The translations under genes were made by a program, and so were the position numbers. A model generated the notes under the pieces. It saw only the letters and a program-made list of their open reading frames with translations, was not told the DNA's origin and ran no database searches. From positions 1-20,943 of the forward strand of contig QMOC01000001.1 in assembly GCA_003648085.1 (NCBI GenBank): a DNA stretch of 20,943 bases, read 5' to 3'. Source of the stretch: Chloroflexota bacterium. GTDB lineage: Bacteria; Chloroflexota; Anaerolineae; B4-G1. This document shows, piece after piece, positions 1 to 6,726 of the stretch (position 1 is the first letter of the stretch; each line of letters opens with the position of its first letter).

Positions 1-630
1 ACGATGTTTGTGATTGTGGTGGTGCAGGAGGGAGAGCGACGTATTCCGGTGCAGTACGGTAAGCGCGTGCGTGGTATCAAGATGTATGGTGGCGGAAGCA
101 CCCATATCCCGTTGCGAGTCAACGCAGCCGGGATGATCCCGCTGATCTTTGCCCAGTCCATTCTCACTTTTCCGGCGGTGATTGCAAATTTCTTCGTTAA
201 CAGTGAGAATGCCGCAGTGTCTCAGTTTGCCCAGGGGGTAGTGAATTCCTTCAGTGGGCAGAGTCCGTGGTATGGCTTGCTTTACTTCCTGGCGGTTGTG
301 GGCTTCACTTACTTTTATACGGACGTTATAGTCCAGCAGCAGGATTTACCAGGTGCTCTGAAGCGACAAGGGGGCTTTATCCCCGGAATTCGGCCTGGTA
401 AAAGGACGGCCGATTACATCAACTCTGTCTATCGCCGTATCACGTTGGTGGGTGCACTTTTCCTGGGCGGCGTGGCCGTGTTGCCCTTTATCGTGGATCT
501 GTTTTTGAAGACACGGGTGTTGCTCATCACCTCTTCTGGCCTGCTGATCGTGGTCGGTGTGGTGCTGGATACGATGCGTCAGTTGGAGGCCCAACTTTTG
601 ATGCGTCACTATGAGGGGTTCATCAAATAA
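1..630 (+). CDS. secY: Protein translocase subunit SecY, C-terminal part
   Basis: SecY is the pore-forming subunit of the SecYEG translocon in the cytoplasmic membrane. The frame is open from base 1, so the gene starts upstream of the window; the ATG at base 4 is internal. About 209 residues are visible, roughly the second half of a usual ~430-residue SecY. The opening QEGERRIPVQY is the conserved cytoplasmic loop after TM6. TM segments follow around NAAGMIPLIFAQSIL, the WYGLLYFLAVVGFTYFY stretch, the VGALFLGGVAVLPFIV stretch and the SSGLLIVVGVVLDTM stretch. The GGFIPGIRPGKRTADYI loop and the C-terminal RQLEAQLLMRHYEGFIK are both diagnostic. It is first in the visible ribosomal cluster, as in the classical spc operon. 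There is no sign of damage. Confidence 0.97.
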   Translation, partial: TMFVIVVVQEGERRIPVQYGKRVRGIKMYGGGSTHIPLRVNAAGMIPLIFAQSILTFPAVIANFFVNSENAAVSQFAQGVVNSFSGQSPWYGLLYFLAVVGFTYFYTDVIVQQQDLPGALKRQGGFIPGIRPGKRTADYINSVYRRITLVGALFLGGVAVLPFIVDLFLKTRVLLITSSGLLIVVGVVLDTMRQLEAQLLMRHYEGFIK

Positions 631-643
631 TCGGAAAAAATCG

Positions 644-711
644 TTCGGGGGCCCGGCTTCAGCCGGGTGATCCCCGCTGAAGTGGGGTGTCCGGAGCATC
701 TTTCGATGCTC
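644..711. repeat. Multi-hairpin intergenic repeat, copy 1
   Basis: Three hairpins lie back to back in the 119-bp secY-map gap. The first is CCCGGC-TTCA-GCCGGG (652-667). The second has CCCCGC (672-677) pairing with GTGGGG (682-687) across TGAA, with one G-T wobble. The third is GAGCATC-TTTC-GATGCTC (694-711). TTCGG (644-648) can pair with CCGGA (691-695) around the first two, giving a clover-leaf. The 18-nt GGCCCGGCTTCAGCCGGG core recurs at 5520-5537. There is no U-tract after the hairpins, so a simple intrinsic terminator is unlikely. Confidence 0.75.
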
Positions 712-749
712 TCTCAAGGACAATCGCGAAAGCAGTCGGGAAGTGATCA

Positions 750-1520
750 TTGATCGTTCTGAAATCGGCGGTTGAGATTAACAAGATGCGCCGGGCCGGC
801 CGGATTGTGGCCGAGGTGCTGGAAAGGATGCGGGAATGGGTCGCGCCAGGCGTTACGACGGCGGAATTGGACGAGTTGGCGGAGGCGGTGATCCGCAAGC
901 ACAACGCTATTCCGTCATTCAAGGGGTATCCAGGACACCCGTCCCGTATAGCCCATCCTTTCCCAGCCAGCATTTGTGCGTCGGTTAACGAGGAATTGGT
1001 GCACGGTATCCCTGGCCCGCGCGTATTGCAAGAAGGGGACATTATCAGTATAGATGTGGGTGCCATCCTCGATGGTTACCACGGCGACGCGGCGATCACG
1101 TTGCCGGTGGGGCGGATCAGCCCTGAGGCGCAGAGGCTGCTGGAGGTGACGGAGGGGGCATTGTATGCTGGCATTGCCGCCGCTCGGGTGGGAAACCGTT
1201 TCGGTGATATTTCCGCTGCCATCCAATCCTACGTGGAGAGTCGCGGATACAACGTCGCCCGGGAGTACACCGGTCACGGTATCGGGCGGAAGATGCACGA
1301 GGATCCCCAGGTCCCCAACTTCGGCAAGCCGGGGCGAGGGGCCCGTTTGCGCAGGGGGATGACTATAGCCTTGGAGCCGATGGTGCTGGCCGGGGATAGT
1401 TGTGTGCGGGTGTTGCAAGATCACTGGACGGTGGTTTCGTGCGATGGGAAACTGACGGCGCATTTTGAGCATACCATCGCTATCACGGATGGTGAAGCGG
1501 AGATTCTGACACGATTATAG
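750..1520 (+). CDS. map: Methionine aminopeptidase, type I
   Basis: It removes the initiator methionine from nascent proteins in the cytoplasm. The 256 residues match the usual ~250-residue type Ia enzyme. All five metal ligands of the pita-bread fold are visible: D102 and D113 ([14 protein letters not shown]), H176 ([10 protein letters not shown]), E209 (ALEPM) and E240 (HFEHT). The substrate-binding H85 sits in VHGIPG. The start is TTG at 750; it gives the family N-terminus [17 protein letters not shown], and no in-frame ATG fits better. The ribosome-binding site is weak. The gene follows secY after a repeat-filled gap rather than after adk. Confidence 0.96.
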   Translation: MIVLKSAVEINKMRRAGRIVAEVLERMREWVAPGVTTAELDELAEAVIRKHNAIPSFKGYPGHPSRIAHPFPASICASVNEELVHGIPGPRVLQEGDIISIDVGAILDGYHGDAAITLPVGRISPEAQRLLEVTEGALYAGIAAARVGNRFGDISAAIQSYVESRGYNVAREYTGHGIGRKMHEDPQVPNFGKPGRGARLRRGMTIALEPMVLAGDSCVRVLQDHWTVVSCDGKLTAHFEHTIAITDGEAEILTRL

Positions 1521-1553
1521 GCAGGTGGGTGTGAAACAGGGAGGCATGATACG

Positions 1554-1667
1554 ATGAAAGTCTCGACTTCAGTGAAGCGGCGTTGCCCGAAGTGCAAAAT
1601 TATTCGGCGGCGTGGCGTGGTGCGGGTTATCTGTGATAATCCGAAGCATAAACAACGGCAGGGGTAA
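1554..1667 (+). CDS. rpmJ: 50S ribosomal protein L36 (bL36), zinc-binding form
   Basis: This 37-residue gene reads [20 protein letters not shown], then [17 protein letters not shown]. It is a small 50S protein contacting 23S rRNA. It keeps the full zinc ribbon: C11, C14, C27 and H32 (CPKC followed by CDNPKH), so it is the C+ type. GGGAGG at 1540-1545 is the ribosome-binding site, 8 nt before the ATG. It lies between map and rpsM, its usual place, but infA is missing in front of it. Confidence 0.96.
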   Translation: MKVSTSVKRRCPKCKIIRRRGVVRVICDNPKHKQRQG

Positions 1668-1671
1668 ATTC

Positions 1672-1736
1672 AAATCCCAAACCCCAAACCCCAAATCCCA
1701 AGTCCCAAGGTTCAAGGGTCAAAGGTCGGGGTTTGG
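1672..1736. repeat. Heptanucleotide tandem repeat array
   Basis: Eight consecutive in-register heptamers fill 1672-1727: AAATCCC, AAACCCC, AAACCCC, AAATCCC, AAGTCCC, AAGGTTC, AAGGGTC, AAAGGTC. A degenerate ninth (TAAATTC, 1665-1671) overlaps the rpmJ stop codon. The array ends with GGGGTTTGG (1728-1736), an exact reverse complement of CCAAACCCC at 1677-1685 and again at 1684-1692, so the RNA could fold into a long hairpin. It occupies almost the whole rpmJ-rpsM gap; the rpsM ribosome-binding site follows at 1755-1760. Confidence 0.85.
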
Positions 1737-1764
1737 TCATTAGAATTTCTGACCGGAGGGAAGT

Positions 1765-2154
1765 ATGGCGCGTATTGCAGGGGTAGACCTGCCGCGGAAC
1801 AAGCGGGTGGAAATTGGTCTGACGTATATTTATGGCATTGGCCGTAGTCTGAGCAACGAAATTCTGCGCCAGGCTGGGATAGATCCTGATACGCGGGTCA
1901 AGGACCTGACAGAGTCGCAGATTGCTGCGCTGCGTGAGATCATTGACCGTGAGTATCAGGTTGAGGGTGACCTGCGGCGTGAGGTGCAGATGAATATCAG
2001 GCGCCTGATAGATATAAGGTGCTATCGGGGTCTGCGTCACCGCAGCAATCTGCCCGTGCGCGGTCAGCGCACACGGACGAACGCTCGTACCAAGCGTGGT
2101 CCCAGGAAGACGGTGCCTGGCCGTGGACGACGGCGGGGGATGAAGAAGAAGTGA
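1765..2154 (+). CDS. rpsM: 30S ribosomal protein S13 (uS13)
   Basis: S13 sits in the head of the 30S subunit and forms the B1 bridges to the 50S subunit. The 129 residues begin [21 protein letters not shown]. They continue through the helix-hairpin-helix region ([12 protein letters not shown]) and the conserved [21 protein letters not shown] segment to a basic tail ending GMKKK that contacts tRNA. Length and order are normal. GGAGGG (1755-1760) lies 4 nt before the ATG. It is followed by rpsK after 22 bp, as in the alpha operon. Confidence 0.98.
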   Translation: MARIAGVDLPRNKRVEIGLTYIYGIGRSLSNEILRQAGIDPDTRVKDLTESQIAALREIIDREYQVEGDLRREVQMNIRRLIDIRCYRGLRHRSNLPVRGQRTRTNARTKRGPRKTVPGRGRRRGMKKK

Positions 2155-2179
2155 TGGTAGGCTGGATGCAGGAGGGATG

Positions 2180-2581
2180 ATGGCACAAGGTCGGCAAACC
2201 GGTCGGCGTCGAGGAAGGCGCAGGGTCAAAAAGAATGTGCCGCGTGGACAGGCATATATTCACGCCACTTTCAACAATACGATTGTGACGATGACCGATC
2301 TGCAAGGAAACGTCATCAACTGGGCCAGCGGAGGCACGGTTGGATTTAGGGGAGCACGCAAGAGCACGCCTTTCGCGGCCGGACAGGCTGCCAGGAAGGC
2401 GGCCAGGGATGCGATGGATAACGGGATGGTTGAGGTGGACGTCTACGTTAAAGGGCCCGGCCCCGGACGAGAAGCGGCGATTCGCTCCATTCAGGCGGCG
2501 GGTCTGAAGGTGCGTTCTATCACCGATGTGACTCCCATCCCGCATAATGGCTGTCGTCCGCCCAAGAAGCGCCGCGTATAG
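2180..2581 (+). CDS. rpsK: 30S ribosomal protein S11 (uS11)
   Basis: S11 lies on the platform of the 30S subunit near the mRNA exit. The protein reads [20 protein letters not shown], then the core [42 protein letters not shown], and the family-typical C-terminus [17 protein letters not shown]. Two adjacent in-frame ATGs exist at 2177 and 2180. GGAGGG (2171-2176) abuts the first, so 2180 is preferred; the difference is one methionine. The product is 133 residues, normal for the family. Confidence 0.97.
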   Translation: MAQGRQTGRRRGRRRVKKNVPRGQAYIHATFNNTIVTMTDLQGNVINWASGGTVGFRGARKSTPFAAGQAARKAARDAMDNGMVEVDVYVKGPGPGREAAIRSIQAAGLKVRSITDVTPIPHNGCRPPKKRRV

Positions 2582-2631
2582 CCGAGGGTAACAACGGATA
2601 GTAGAGGAATAAACAGATTGGGAGTAGAAGC

Positions 2632-3273
2632 ATGGCGAGATATACCGGCCCGGTTTGTAAATTGTGCCGTCGTGAAGGGGAAAAACTGTTCTTAAAAGGC
2701 GAGCGTTGTCTCTCGCCTAAGTGCCCGTTCGAGCGGGAGCGCGGCTATCCGCCGGGTGAGCATGGTCGGCTGGCACGTTTCCGCCGTCGTCGCCCGTCTG
2801 ACTATTCGCGTCAGTTGCGCGAGAAACAGAAGGCGCGACGCATCTACGGGGTGCTAGAGCGTCAGTTCCGGCGCTACTTCCGCGAGGCGGAGCGTCGTCC
2901 GGGTCTTACCGGTGAGAATTTACTCACTTTGCTGGAGAGCCGACTGGACAACGTCGTCTACCGGTTGGGGTTCGCCGATTCGCGGGCGCAGGCACGTCAG
3001 TTGGTGCAGCATGGTCATTTCGTTGTCAATGGTCGCCGTACCAATATCCCGTCCTACATAGTTCGTCCGCAGGATACGATTACGGTGCGGGAGGGGAGTC
3101 GTAAGCGTAAGTACTTCAAGGAACGCGCCGAACGGTTGGACGAGGGAGCAGTGCCGGATTGGCTAAGCCTAGATGCAGAGGCGATGACCGCGCGGGTGCT
3201 GAGGGTGCCTGCGCGAGAGGACATTGATACGAGGTTGAACGAGCAACTGATTGTGGAATACTATTCACGATAG
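2632..3273 (+). CDS. rpsD: 30S ribosomal protein S4 (uS4), zinc-binding form
   Basis: S4 is a primary 16S rRNA binder that nucleates 30S assembly; in many bacteria it also represses its own operon. The protein has 213 residues. The N-terminus carries four zinc-ligand cysteines, C9 and C12 (CKLC) and C26 and C31 (CLSPKC), marking the zinc-containing form. The S4 RNA-binding domain is visible around residues 95-160 ([20 protein letters not shown], then [20 protein letters not shown]). The C-terminus [13 protein letters not shown] is typical. It stands between rpsK and rpoA, as in the alpha operon. Confidence 0.98.
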   Translation: MARYTGPVCKLCRREGEKLFLKGERCLSPKCPFERERGYPPGEHGRLARFRRRRPSDYSRQLREKQKARRIYGVLERQFRRYFREAERRPGLTGENLLTLLESRLDNVVYRLGFADSRAQARQLVQHGHFVVNGRRTNIPSYIVRPQDTITVREGSRKRKYFKERAERLDEGAVPDWLSLDAEAMTARVLRVPAREDIDTRLNEQLIVEYYSR

Positions 3274-3305
3274 GCCGGAGGCTGGCCGAATACAGGAGGC
3301 GGTGG

Positions 3306-4259
3306 TTGTCGGTTCCAGTGTTGCCGAAAATTGAGACAGATGCAATCTCCCAGACCTATGGCCGATTTGTGATCGGCCCGCTGGAGAGTGGTTTTGGGAT
3401 CACGTTGGGCAACGCGCTCCGACGGGTGTTGCTTTCCTCGCTGCCCGGTGCGGCGGTGACTTCAATCCGCATCTCCGATATTGCGCACGAGTTTTCCGTC
3501 ATCCCTGGCGTGCGCGAGGATGTCATGCAGTTTATGCTGCAGGTCAAACAACTACGCCTGAAGATGGAGAGTCGGGAACCGATGCGCATGTCGCTCCAGG
3601 TACGGGGCGGGGGCACGGTGACGGCCGGCGACATTCAGGCCCCGCCGGAGATTGAGATTCTGAATCCGGATCTTCATCTCCTTACCGTGGATTCCGACGA
3701 TGTGCAACTCGACGTTGATTTCACGGTTGAGCAGGGTCGAGGTTACTTGCCGGCCGGTGAACGTGGCCGGATGCCCATCGGCGAATTGCCTGTGGATGCT
3801 ATATTCAGCCCTATTCGCCGCGTCGCTTTCGATGTGGATCGGGCACGGGTGGGTCAGATGACCAACTATGACCGCCTGACGCTGGAGATTTGGAGCGATG
3901 GGCGGATCGGGCCGGCGGATGCGTTGAAAGAAGCAGCACGTATCCTGGTGACCCATTTGCGACTGATCGCTGGTCTTACTCTGGAAGAAGAGGTTGAACC
4001 AGTTGAGGAAGAGGTTGGCATCCCTGGCGAGGTCTACGAGGTTCCCCTTGAGCAACTTGACCTGAGTGTGCGCGTGTTCAATGCTCTCAGGCGCACCGGC
4101 ATCACCAGCGTAGGTGAGGTGCTGGAGATGTTGGCACGGGGGAACGAGGCCTTGCTGACTATCCGTAACTTCGGGGAAAAATCACTGGCCGAGTTGAAAG
4201 CACGCCTTCAGGAACAGGGATTCCTTGATGAAGATGCAGGGGAGAGCGGAGGTGGGTAG
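3306..4259 (+). CDS. rpoA: DNA-directed RNA polymerase subunit alpha
   Basis: Alpha dimerises to seed RNA polymerase assembly. The 317 residues show the N-terminal domain with FVIGPLESGFGITLGNALRR and VLLSSLPGAAVTSIRI, an acidic linker (EEEVEPVEEEVGIPGE, about 225-240), and the C-terminal domain (about 247-305). The C-terminal domain contains VFNALRRTGITSVGEVL and IRNFGEKSLAELKARL, the helix-hairpin-helix that contacts UP elements and activators. The start is TTG at 3306, with GGAGG at 3295-3299 six nt upstream; no ATG lies near. The stop codon is followed directly by the rplQ ATG, suggesting translational coupling. Confidence 0.98.
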   Translation: MSVPVLPKIETDAISQTYGRFVIGPLESGFGITLGNALRRVLLSSLPGAAVTSIRISDIAHEFSVIPGVREDVMQFMLQVKQLRLKMESREPMRMSLQVRGGGTVTAGDIQAPPEIEILNPDLHLLTVDSDDVQLDVDFTVEQGRGYLPAGERGRMPIGELPVDAIFSPIRRVAFDVDRARVGQMTNYDRLTLEIWSDGRIGPADALKEAARILVTHLRLIAGLTLEEEVEPVEEEVGIPGEVYEVPLEQLDLSVRVFNALRRTGITSVGEVLEMLARGNEALLTIRNFGEKSLAELKARLQEQGFLDEDAGESGGG

Positions 4260-4670
4260 ATGCGACATCGGGTCGCAGGGAAGAAACTGAACCGTTCCAG
4301 CGGTCATCGTAAGGCCTTGCGCCGCAACCTGGTGACAGCGTTGTTCTATCACGAGCGTATTGAGACGACTGCGGCGAAGGCCAAGGCGATCCGCGGGCAG
4401 GCGGAGAAACTGATCACGTTGGCGAAACGGGGGTTAGAGGCGGAGCGGGAAGATCCGAGCCGAGGTGTGCACGTCCGACGGTTGGTCGCTGCTCGTCTGA
4501 ACCGCTGGGTGGCGGAGCCTGATGGCACGCGGGTAGACATCTTGGAGAAGTTGTTCGAGGACATCGCGCCGCGTTATTTAGATAGGCCCGGCGGCTACAC
4601 TCGTATCTACAAGTTGGGTCCGCGCAAGGGGGACGGTGCGCCGATGGTTCTGTTGGAGTTGGTTAAGTAA
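4260..4670 (+). CDS. rplQ: 50S ribosomal protein L17 (bL17)
   Basis: L17 lies near the peptide exit tunnel of the 50S subunit. The 136 residues begin [20 protein letters not shown], then [21 protein letters not shown], which is the conserved half. An insert of about 15 residues in the middle ([20 protein letters not shown]) precedes the conserved end [20 protein letters not shown]. Its ATG abuts the rpoA stop, and it likely uses the GGAGGTGGG inside the end of rpoA (4248-4256) as ribosome-binding site. This is its usual position at the end of the alpha operon. Confidence 0.97.
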   Translation: MRHRVAGKKLNRSSGHRKALRRNLVTALFYHERIETTAAKAKAIRGQAEKLITLAKRGLEAEREDPSRGVHVRRLVAARLNRWVAEPDGTRVDILEKLFEDIAPRYLDRPGGYTRIYKLGPRKGDGAPMVLLELVK

Positions 4671-4689
4671 GGGATGGACGGGCACGGCG

Positions 4690-5439
4690 ATGCGGGTGCG
4701 TGCGGTCGTCGCCTACGACGGGACCGACTACGGCGGATTCCAACGTCAGGCCAACGCTCCGACCATTCAGGCGGCACTGGAAACGGCACTGGCGCAGGTG
4801 ACCCGTGAGAGGATCAATATCCTGGCAGCGGGCCGTACCGATGCTGGAGTGCACGCGGCAGGGCAAGTTGTCGCCTTTGACACGGCTTGGCGGCATGGGC
4901 TGGGTGACTTGCAGCGGGCGCTGAACGCGCTCCTGCCCGCCGACATTGCTATCCAAGAGATTGAGGAAGCCGCGCCGGACTTTCACCCGCGCTACGATGC
5001 CCGCAGCCGGCGCTACCGGTACACGCTTTACAACGCACCAATGCGCTGGCCCCTGGCCCGGCGATACAGTCTGCATGTCGCTGCGCCGTTAGATGTGGTA
5101 GCGATGCAACAGGCGGCTCAGGCCCTGGTGGGCGAACACGACTTCGCTGCCTTCGGACGGTCACCGCAGGGTGGGAGCACGGTGCGCCGGGTGCTGACGG
5201 CGGAGTGGTGCGGGGAGCCGCCCTGGCTGACCTTTGACATTGAAGCCAACGCTTTTCTCTACCGCATGGTGCGTAGCATCGTCGGCACGTTGCTTCAGGT
5301 GGGGCGGGACCGGATGAGTGTGGAGGAGTTCGCGGCTGTGCTGGCATCGTGCGATCGCAGCCGGGCCGGGCCAACGGCTCCTCCGCATGGGCTGTGCTTG
5401 ATGGAGGTGAAGTATTTAGGATCTTCAATGCAGGTCTGA
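4690..5439 (+). CDS. truA: tRNA pseudouridine(38-40) synthase
   Basis: TruA isomerises uridine to pseudouridine at positions 38-40 of the tRNA anticodon arm. The protein is 249 residues from the ATG at 4690 (MRVRAVVAYDGTDYGGFQRQ). The frame is open further upstream, but that stretch overlaps rplQ and does not look like TruA. The catalytic aspartate is D51 in AAGRTDAGVHAAGQV. Further family signatures are FHPRYDARSRRYRYTLYN and the ANAFLYRMVRSIVGTLLQVG stretch. It follows rplQ by 19 bp, a common arrangement. No strong ribosome-binding site is visible, so it may rely on coupling. Confidence 0.96.
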   Translation: MRVRAVVAYDGTDYGGFQRQANAPTIQAALETALAQVTRERINILAAGRTDAGVHAAGQVVAFDTAWRHGLGDLQRALNALLPADIAIQEIEEAAPDFHPRYDARSRRYRYTLYNAPMRWPLARRYSLHVAAPLDVVAMQQAAQALVGEHDFAAFGRSPQGGSTVRRVLTAEWCGEPPWLTFDIEANAFLYRMVRSIVGTLLQVGRDRMSVEEFAAVLASCDRSRAGPTAPPHGLCLMEVKYLGSSMQV

Positions 5440-5486
5440 CCGTCCTGGACAGCCTCAAAGCGGGCTCTTGATCCTGCGACGAGAGG

Positions 5487-5590
5487 GTTAGCTAGTTCTC
5501 AGTGCAAAACGGGGTCGGAGGCCCGGCTTCAGCCGGGGAAACCCCGATAAATCGGGGCCTCCGTCGAGTTTTGTACCAGAAACTAGCTAC
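5487..5590. repeat. MITE-like element with inverted ends and clover-leaf core (repeat copy 2)
   Basis: The element is 104 bp. Its ends are imperfect inverted repeats: 5487-5510 (GTTAGCTAGTT...GTGCAAAAC) and the complement of 5568-5590 (GTAGCTAGTTT...GTACAAAAC). They differ by one indel and a few mismatches. Inside, GGAGG (5517-5521) and CCTCC (5558-5562) close a three-way structure holding two perfect hairpins: CCCGGC-TTCA-GCCGGG (5522-5537) and CCCCGA-TAAA-TCGGGG (5542-5557). The right half recurs at 14714-14745 with 30 of 32 bases identical; the left hairpin recurs at 652-667. Confidence 0.75.
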
Positions 5591-5662
5591 GCGGGTGTAA
5601 AAGCGGGTGCTCTCCAGGCGGGTGTGGCCCAGAAGTTCCTGAACGTAGCGAATGGGGGCATT
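5591..5662 (-). pseudogene. Tyrosine recombinase remnant (C-terminal box II only)
   Basis: On the minus strand 24 codons read NAPIRYVQELLGHTRLE, then STRFYTR. This matches the last catalytic segment of phage-integrase/XerC-D tyrosine recombinases, with the LGH histidine and the FYTR tyrosine nucleophile. Nothing resembling the rest of the catalytic domain (the LRH box or the first arginine) precedes it in this frame; the longer open frame is antisense to rplM. The fragment ends exactly where the inverted end of the 5487-5590 repeat begins. It is a scar of an integrated element and cannot be functional. Confidence 0.65.
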
Positions 5663-5753
5663 CACCCTTGAGGCGCTTGGCCTTGTCCTCGACCCGTTGA
5701 AGCGGGAACTGAAGCCATTGCCGCTGCTTCTTGCCATTCTTATGGAACGGGAC
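5661..5753 (-). other. Possible coding remnant upstream of the recombinase scar
   Basis: A different minus-strand frame reads VPFHKNGKKQRQWLQFPLQR, then VEDKAKRLKGE, without stops. The composition looks protein-like, but no family is recognised. It joins the recombinase fragment at 5662 only with a frame change, so it could be another piece of the same decayed element or chance. The rest of the 370-bp truA-rplM gap (5440-5486 and 5754-5809) holds nothing recognised; no convincing rplM promoter was found. Confidence 0.2.
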
Positions 5754-5809
5754 ACGATTTCTCGCACTCGGGCAATGCAGGCAAAATAGATCATTAGTAG
5801 GGCTACATT

Positions 5810-6241
5810 ATGAAAACCTATGTTACAAATCCAAACGAAATCGAGCGTGAGTGGTACGTGGTGGACGCCACAGGGCAGACGCTGGGCCGCCTGGCTGCTC
5901 AGGTGGCGCATATCCTGCGTGGTAAGCACAAGCCTATTTACTCTCCTTCGGTTGATACCGGTGATTACGTGATCGTCGTCAACGCCGAGAAGATACACGT
6001 GACCGGACGCAAACCGGATCAGAAAATCTATTATCGTCACTCCGGCTATCCGGGGGGGCTCAAGGCGATCACGCTGCGCAACCTGCTCCACAAGCACCCC
6101 ACACGGGTGATCGAGCACGCGGTGCGGGGTATGCTGCCGAAAAACCGGCTGGGGCGACGGATGTTCAAGAAGTTGAAGGTCTACGCTGGCCCGGATCATC
6201 CCCACGCGGCCCAGCAGCCCAAGCCGTTGGAGTTAAGATGA
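5810..6241 (+). CDS. rplM: 50S ribosomal protein L13 (uL13)
   Basis: L13 is an early 50S assembly protein. The 143 residues contain [65 protein letters not shown] and [20 protein letters not shown], then [15 protein letters not shown], all family hallmarks. The length is normal. The start is ATG at 5810 with only a weak AGGG upstream. Its stop codon overlaps an ATG at 6238 and is followed closely by rpsI, the classical rplM-rpsI pair. Confidence 0.98.
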   Translation: MKTYVTNPNEIEREWYVVDATGQTLGRLAAQVAHILRGKHKPIYSPSVDTGDYVIVVNAEKIHVTGRKPDQKIYYRHSGYPGGLKAITLRNLLHKHPTRVIEHAVRGMLPKNRLGRRMFKKLKVYAGPDHPHAAQQPKPLELR

Positions 6242-6252
6242 TAGGAGGAGAG

Positions 6253-6648
6253 ATGGCAATGGAGTATTACGAAGCGGTTGGACGGCGCAAGGCGGCAACG
6301 GCGCGGGTGCGTCTCTTTCCCGCCGGTGATGGGACTATCATTGTCAATGACCGCTCTCTTGAGGAGTACTTCGTCCGCAGCGTGGACATTGCCCATCTCA
6401 AGGAGCCGCTTAAGGCAACGGCCATGGAAAACCGCTTCAACATTAGCGTCAAGGTGAAGGGTGGAGGGATGAGTGGACAGGCCGGAGCGATTCGATTGGG
6501 TATCGCGCGGGCATTGCTGAAGGCGGACCCGGATTTGAGGCCGATCTTGCGCAAGGGAGGTTTCCTCACCCGTGATGCGCGGGTGAAGGAACGGAAGAAG
6601 CCCGGGCTCAAGCGGGCCCGCAAAGCACCGCAGTACACGAAGCGGTAG
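6253..6648 (+). CDS. rpsI: 30S ribosomal protein S9 (uS9)
   Basis: S9 lies in the 30S head, and its C-terminal tail reaches the P-site tRNA. The protein reads MAMEYYEAVGRRKAATARVR and continues through IVNDRSLEEYF, the VKVKGGGMSGQAGAIRLGIA stretch and RALLKADPDLRP to the invariant-type tail RKAPQYTKR ending in K-R. Candidate starts are ATG at 6238, 6253 and 6259. AGGAGGAG (6243-6250) favours 6253 (131 residues); 6259 is the alternative. It is the last gene of the ribosomal cluster here, with a terminator 22 bp downstream. Confidence 0.97.
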   Translation: MAMEYYEAVGRRKAATARVRLFPAGDGTIIVNDRSLEEYFVRSVDIAHLKEPLKATAMENRFNISVKVKGGGMSGQAGAIRLGIARALLKADPDLRPILRKGGFLTRDARVKERKKPGLKRARKAPQYTKR

Positions 6649-6670
6649 GCAAAGGGACGAGCAGGTACAT

Positions 6671-6707
6671 GGGGCAGGGCAGGGTTGCCTTGCCCCTTTC
6701 GCGTTTA
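6671..6707 (+). terminator. Intrinsic terminator after rpsI
   Basis: GGGGCAGGGCA (6671-6681) pairs with TGCCTTGCCCC (6686-6696), giving 11 bp with one G-T wobble and a 4-nt loop. TTTCGCGTTT follows, a weak interrupted T-run. It lies 22 bp after the rpsI stop and 20 bp before the mazG start. Confidence 0.7.
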
Positions 6708-6726
6708 TGCATCACGGAGGTGCTGT

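Noticed and set aside
652..711. Intrinsic terminator of secY
   Set aside because: There are strong hairpins but no T-run after any of them, and the same core recurs elsewhere as a repeat.
346..750. 134-codon minus-strand open frame between secY and map
   Set aside because: It is antisense to secY and ends in translated hairpin repeat; no protein-like features.
1672..1736. CRISPR array
   Set aside because: The repeats are contiguous 7-mers without spacers; no CRISPR-length repeat or cas gene is present anywhere in the window.
5487..5590. Integron attC site
   Set aside because: The left end starts GTTAGCT, but the complementary core sites and conserved R/L boxes of attC do not fit, and there is no IntI or gene cassette.
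5492..6205. 237-codon minus-strand open frame treated as a whole gene
   Set aside because: Its first two thirds are antisense to rplM and read as nonsense; its last part is translated repeat. Only 5591-5662 resembles a known protein, kept as a remnant.
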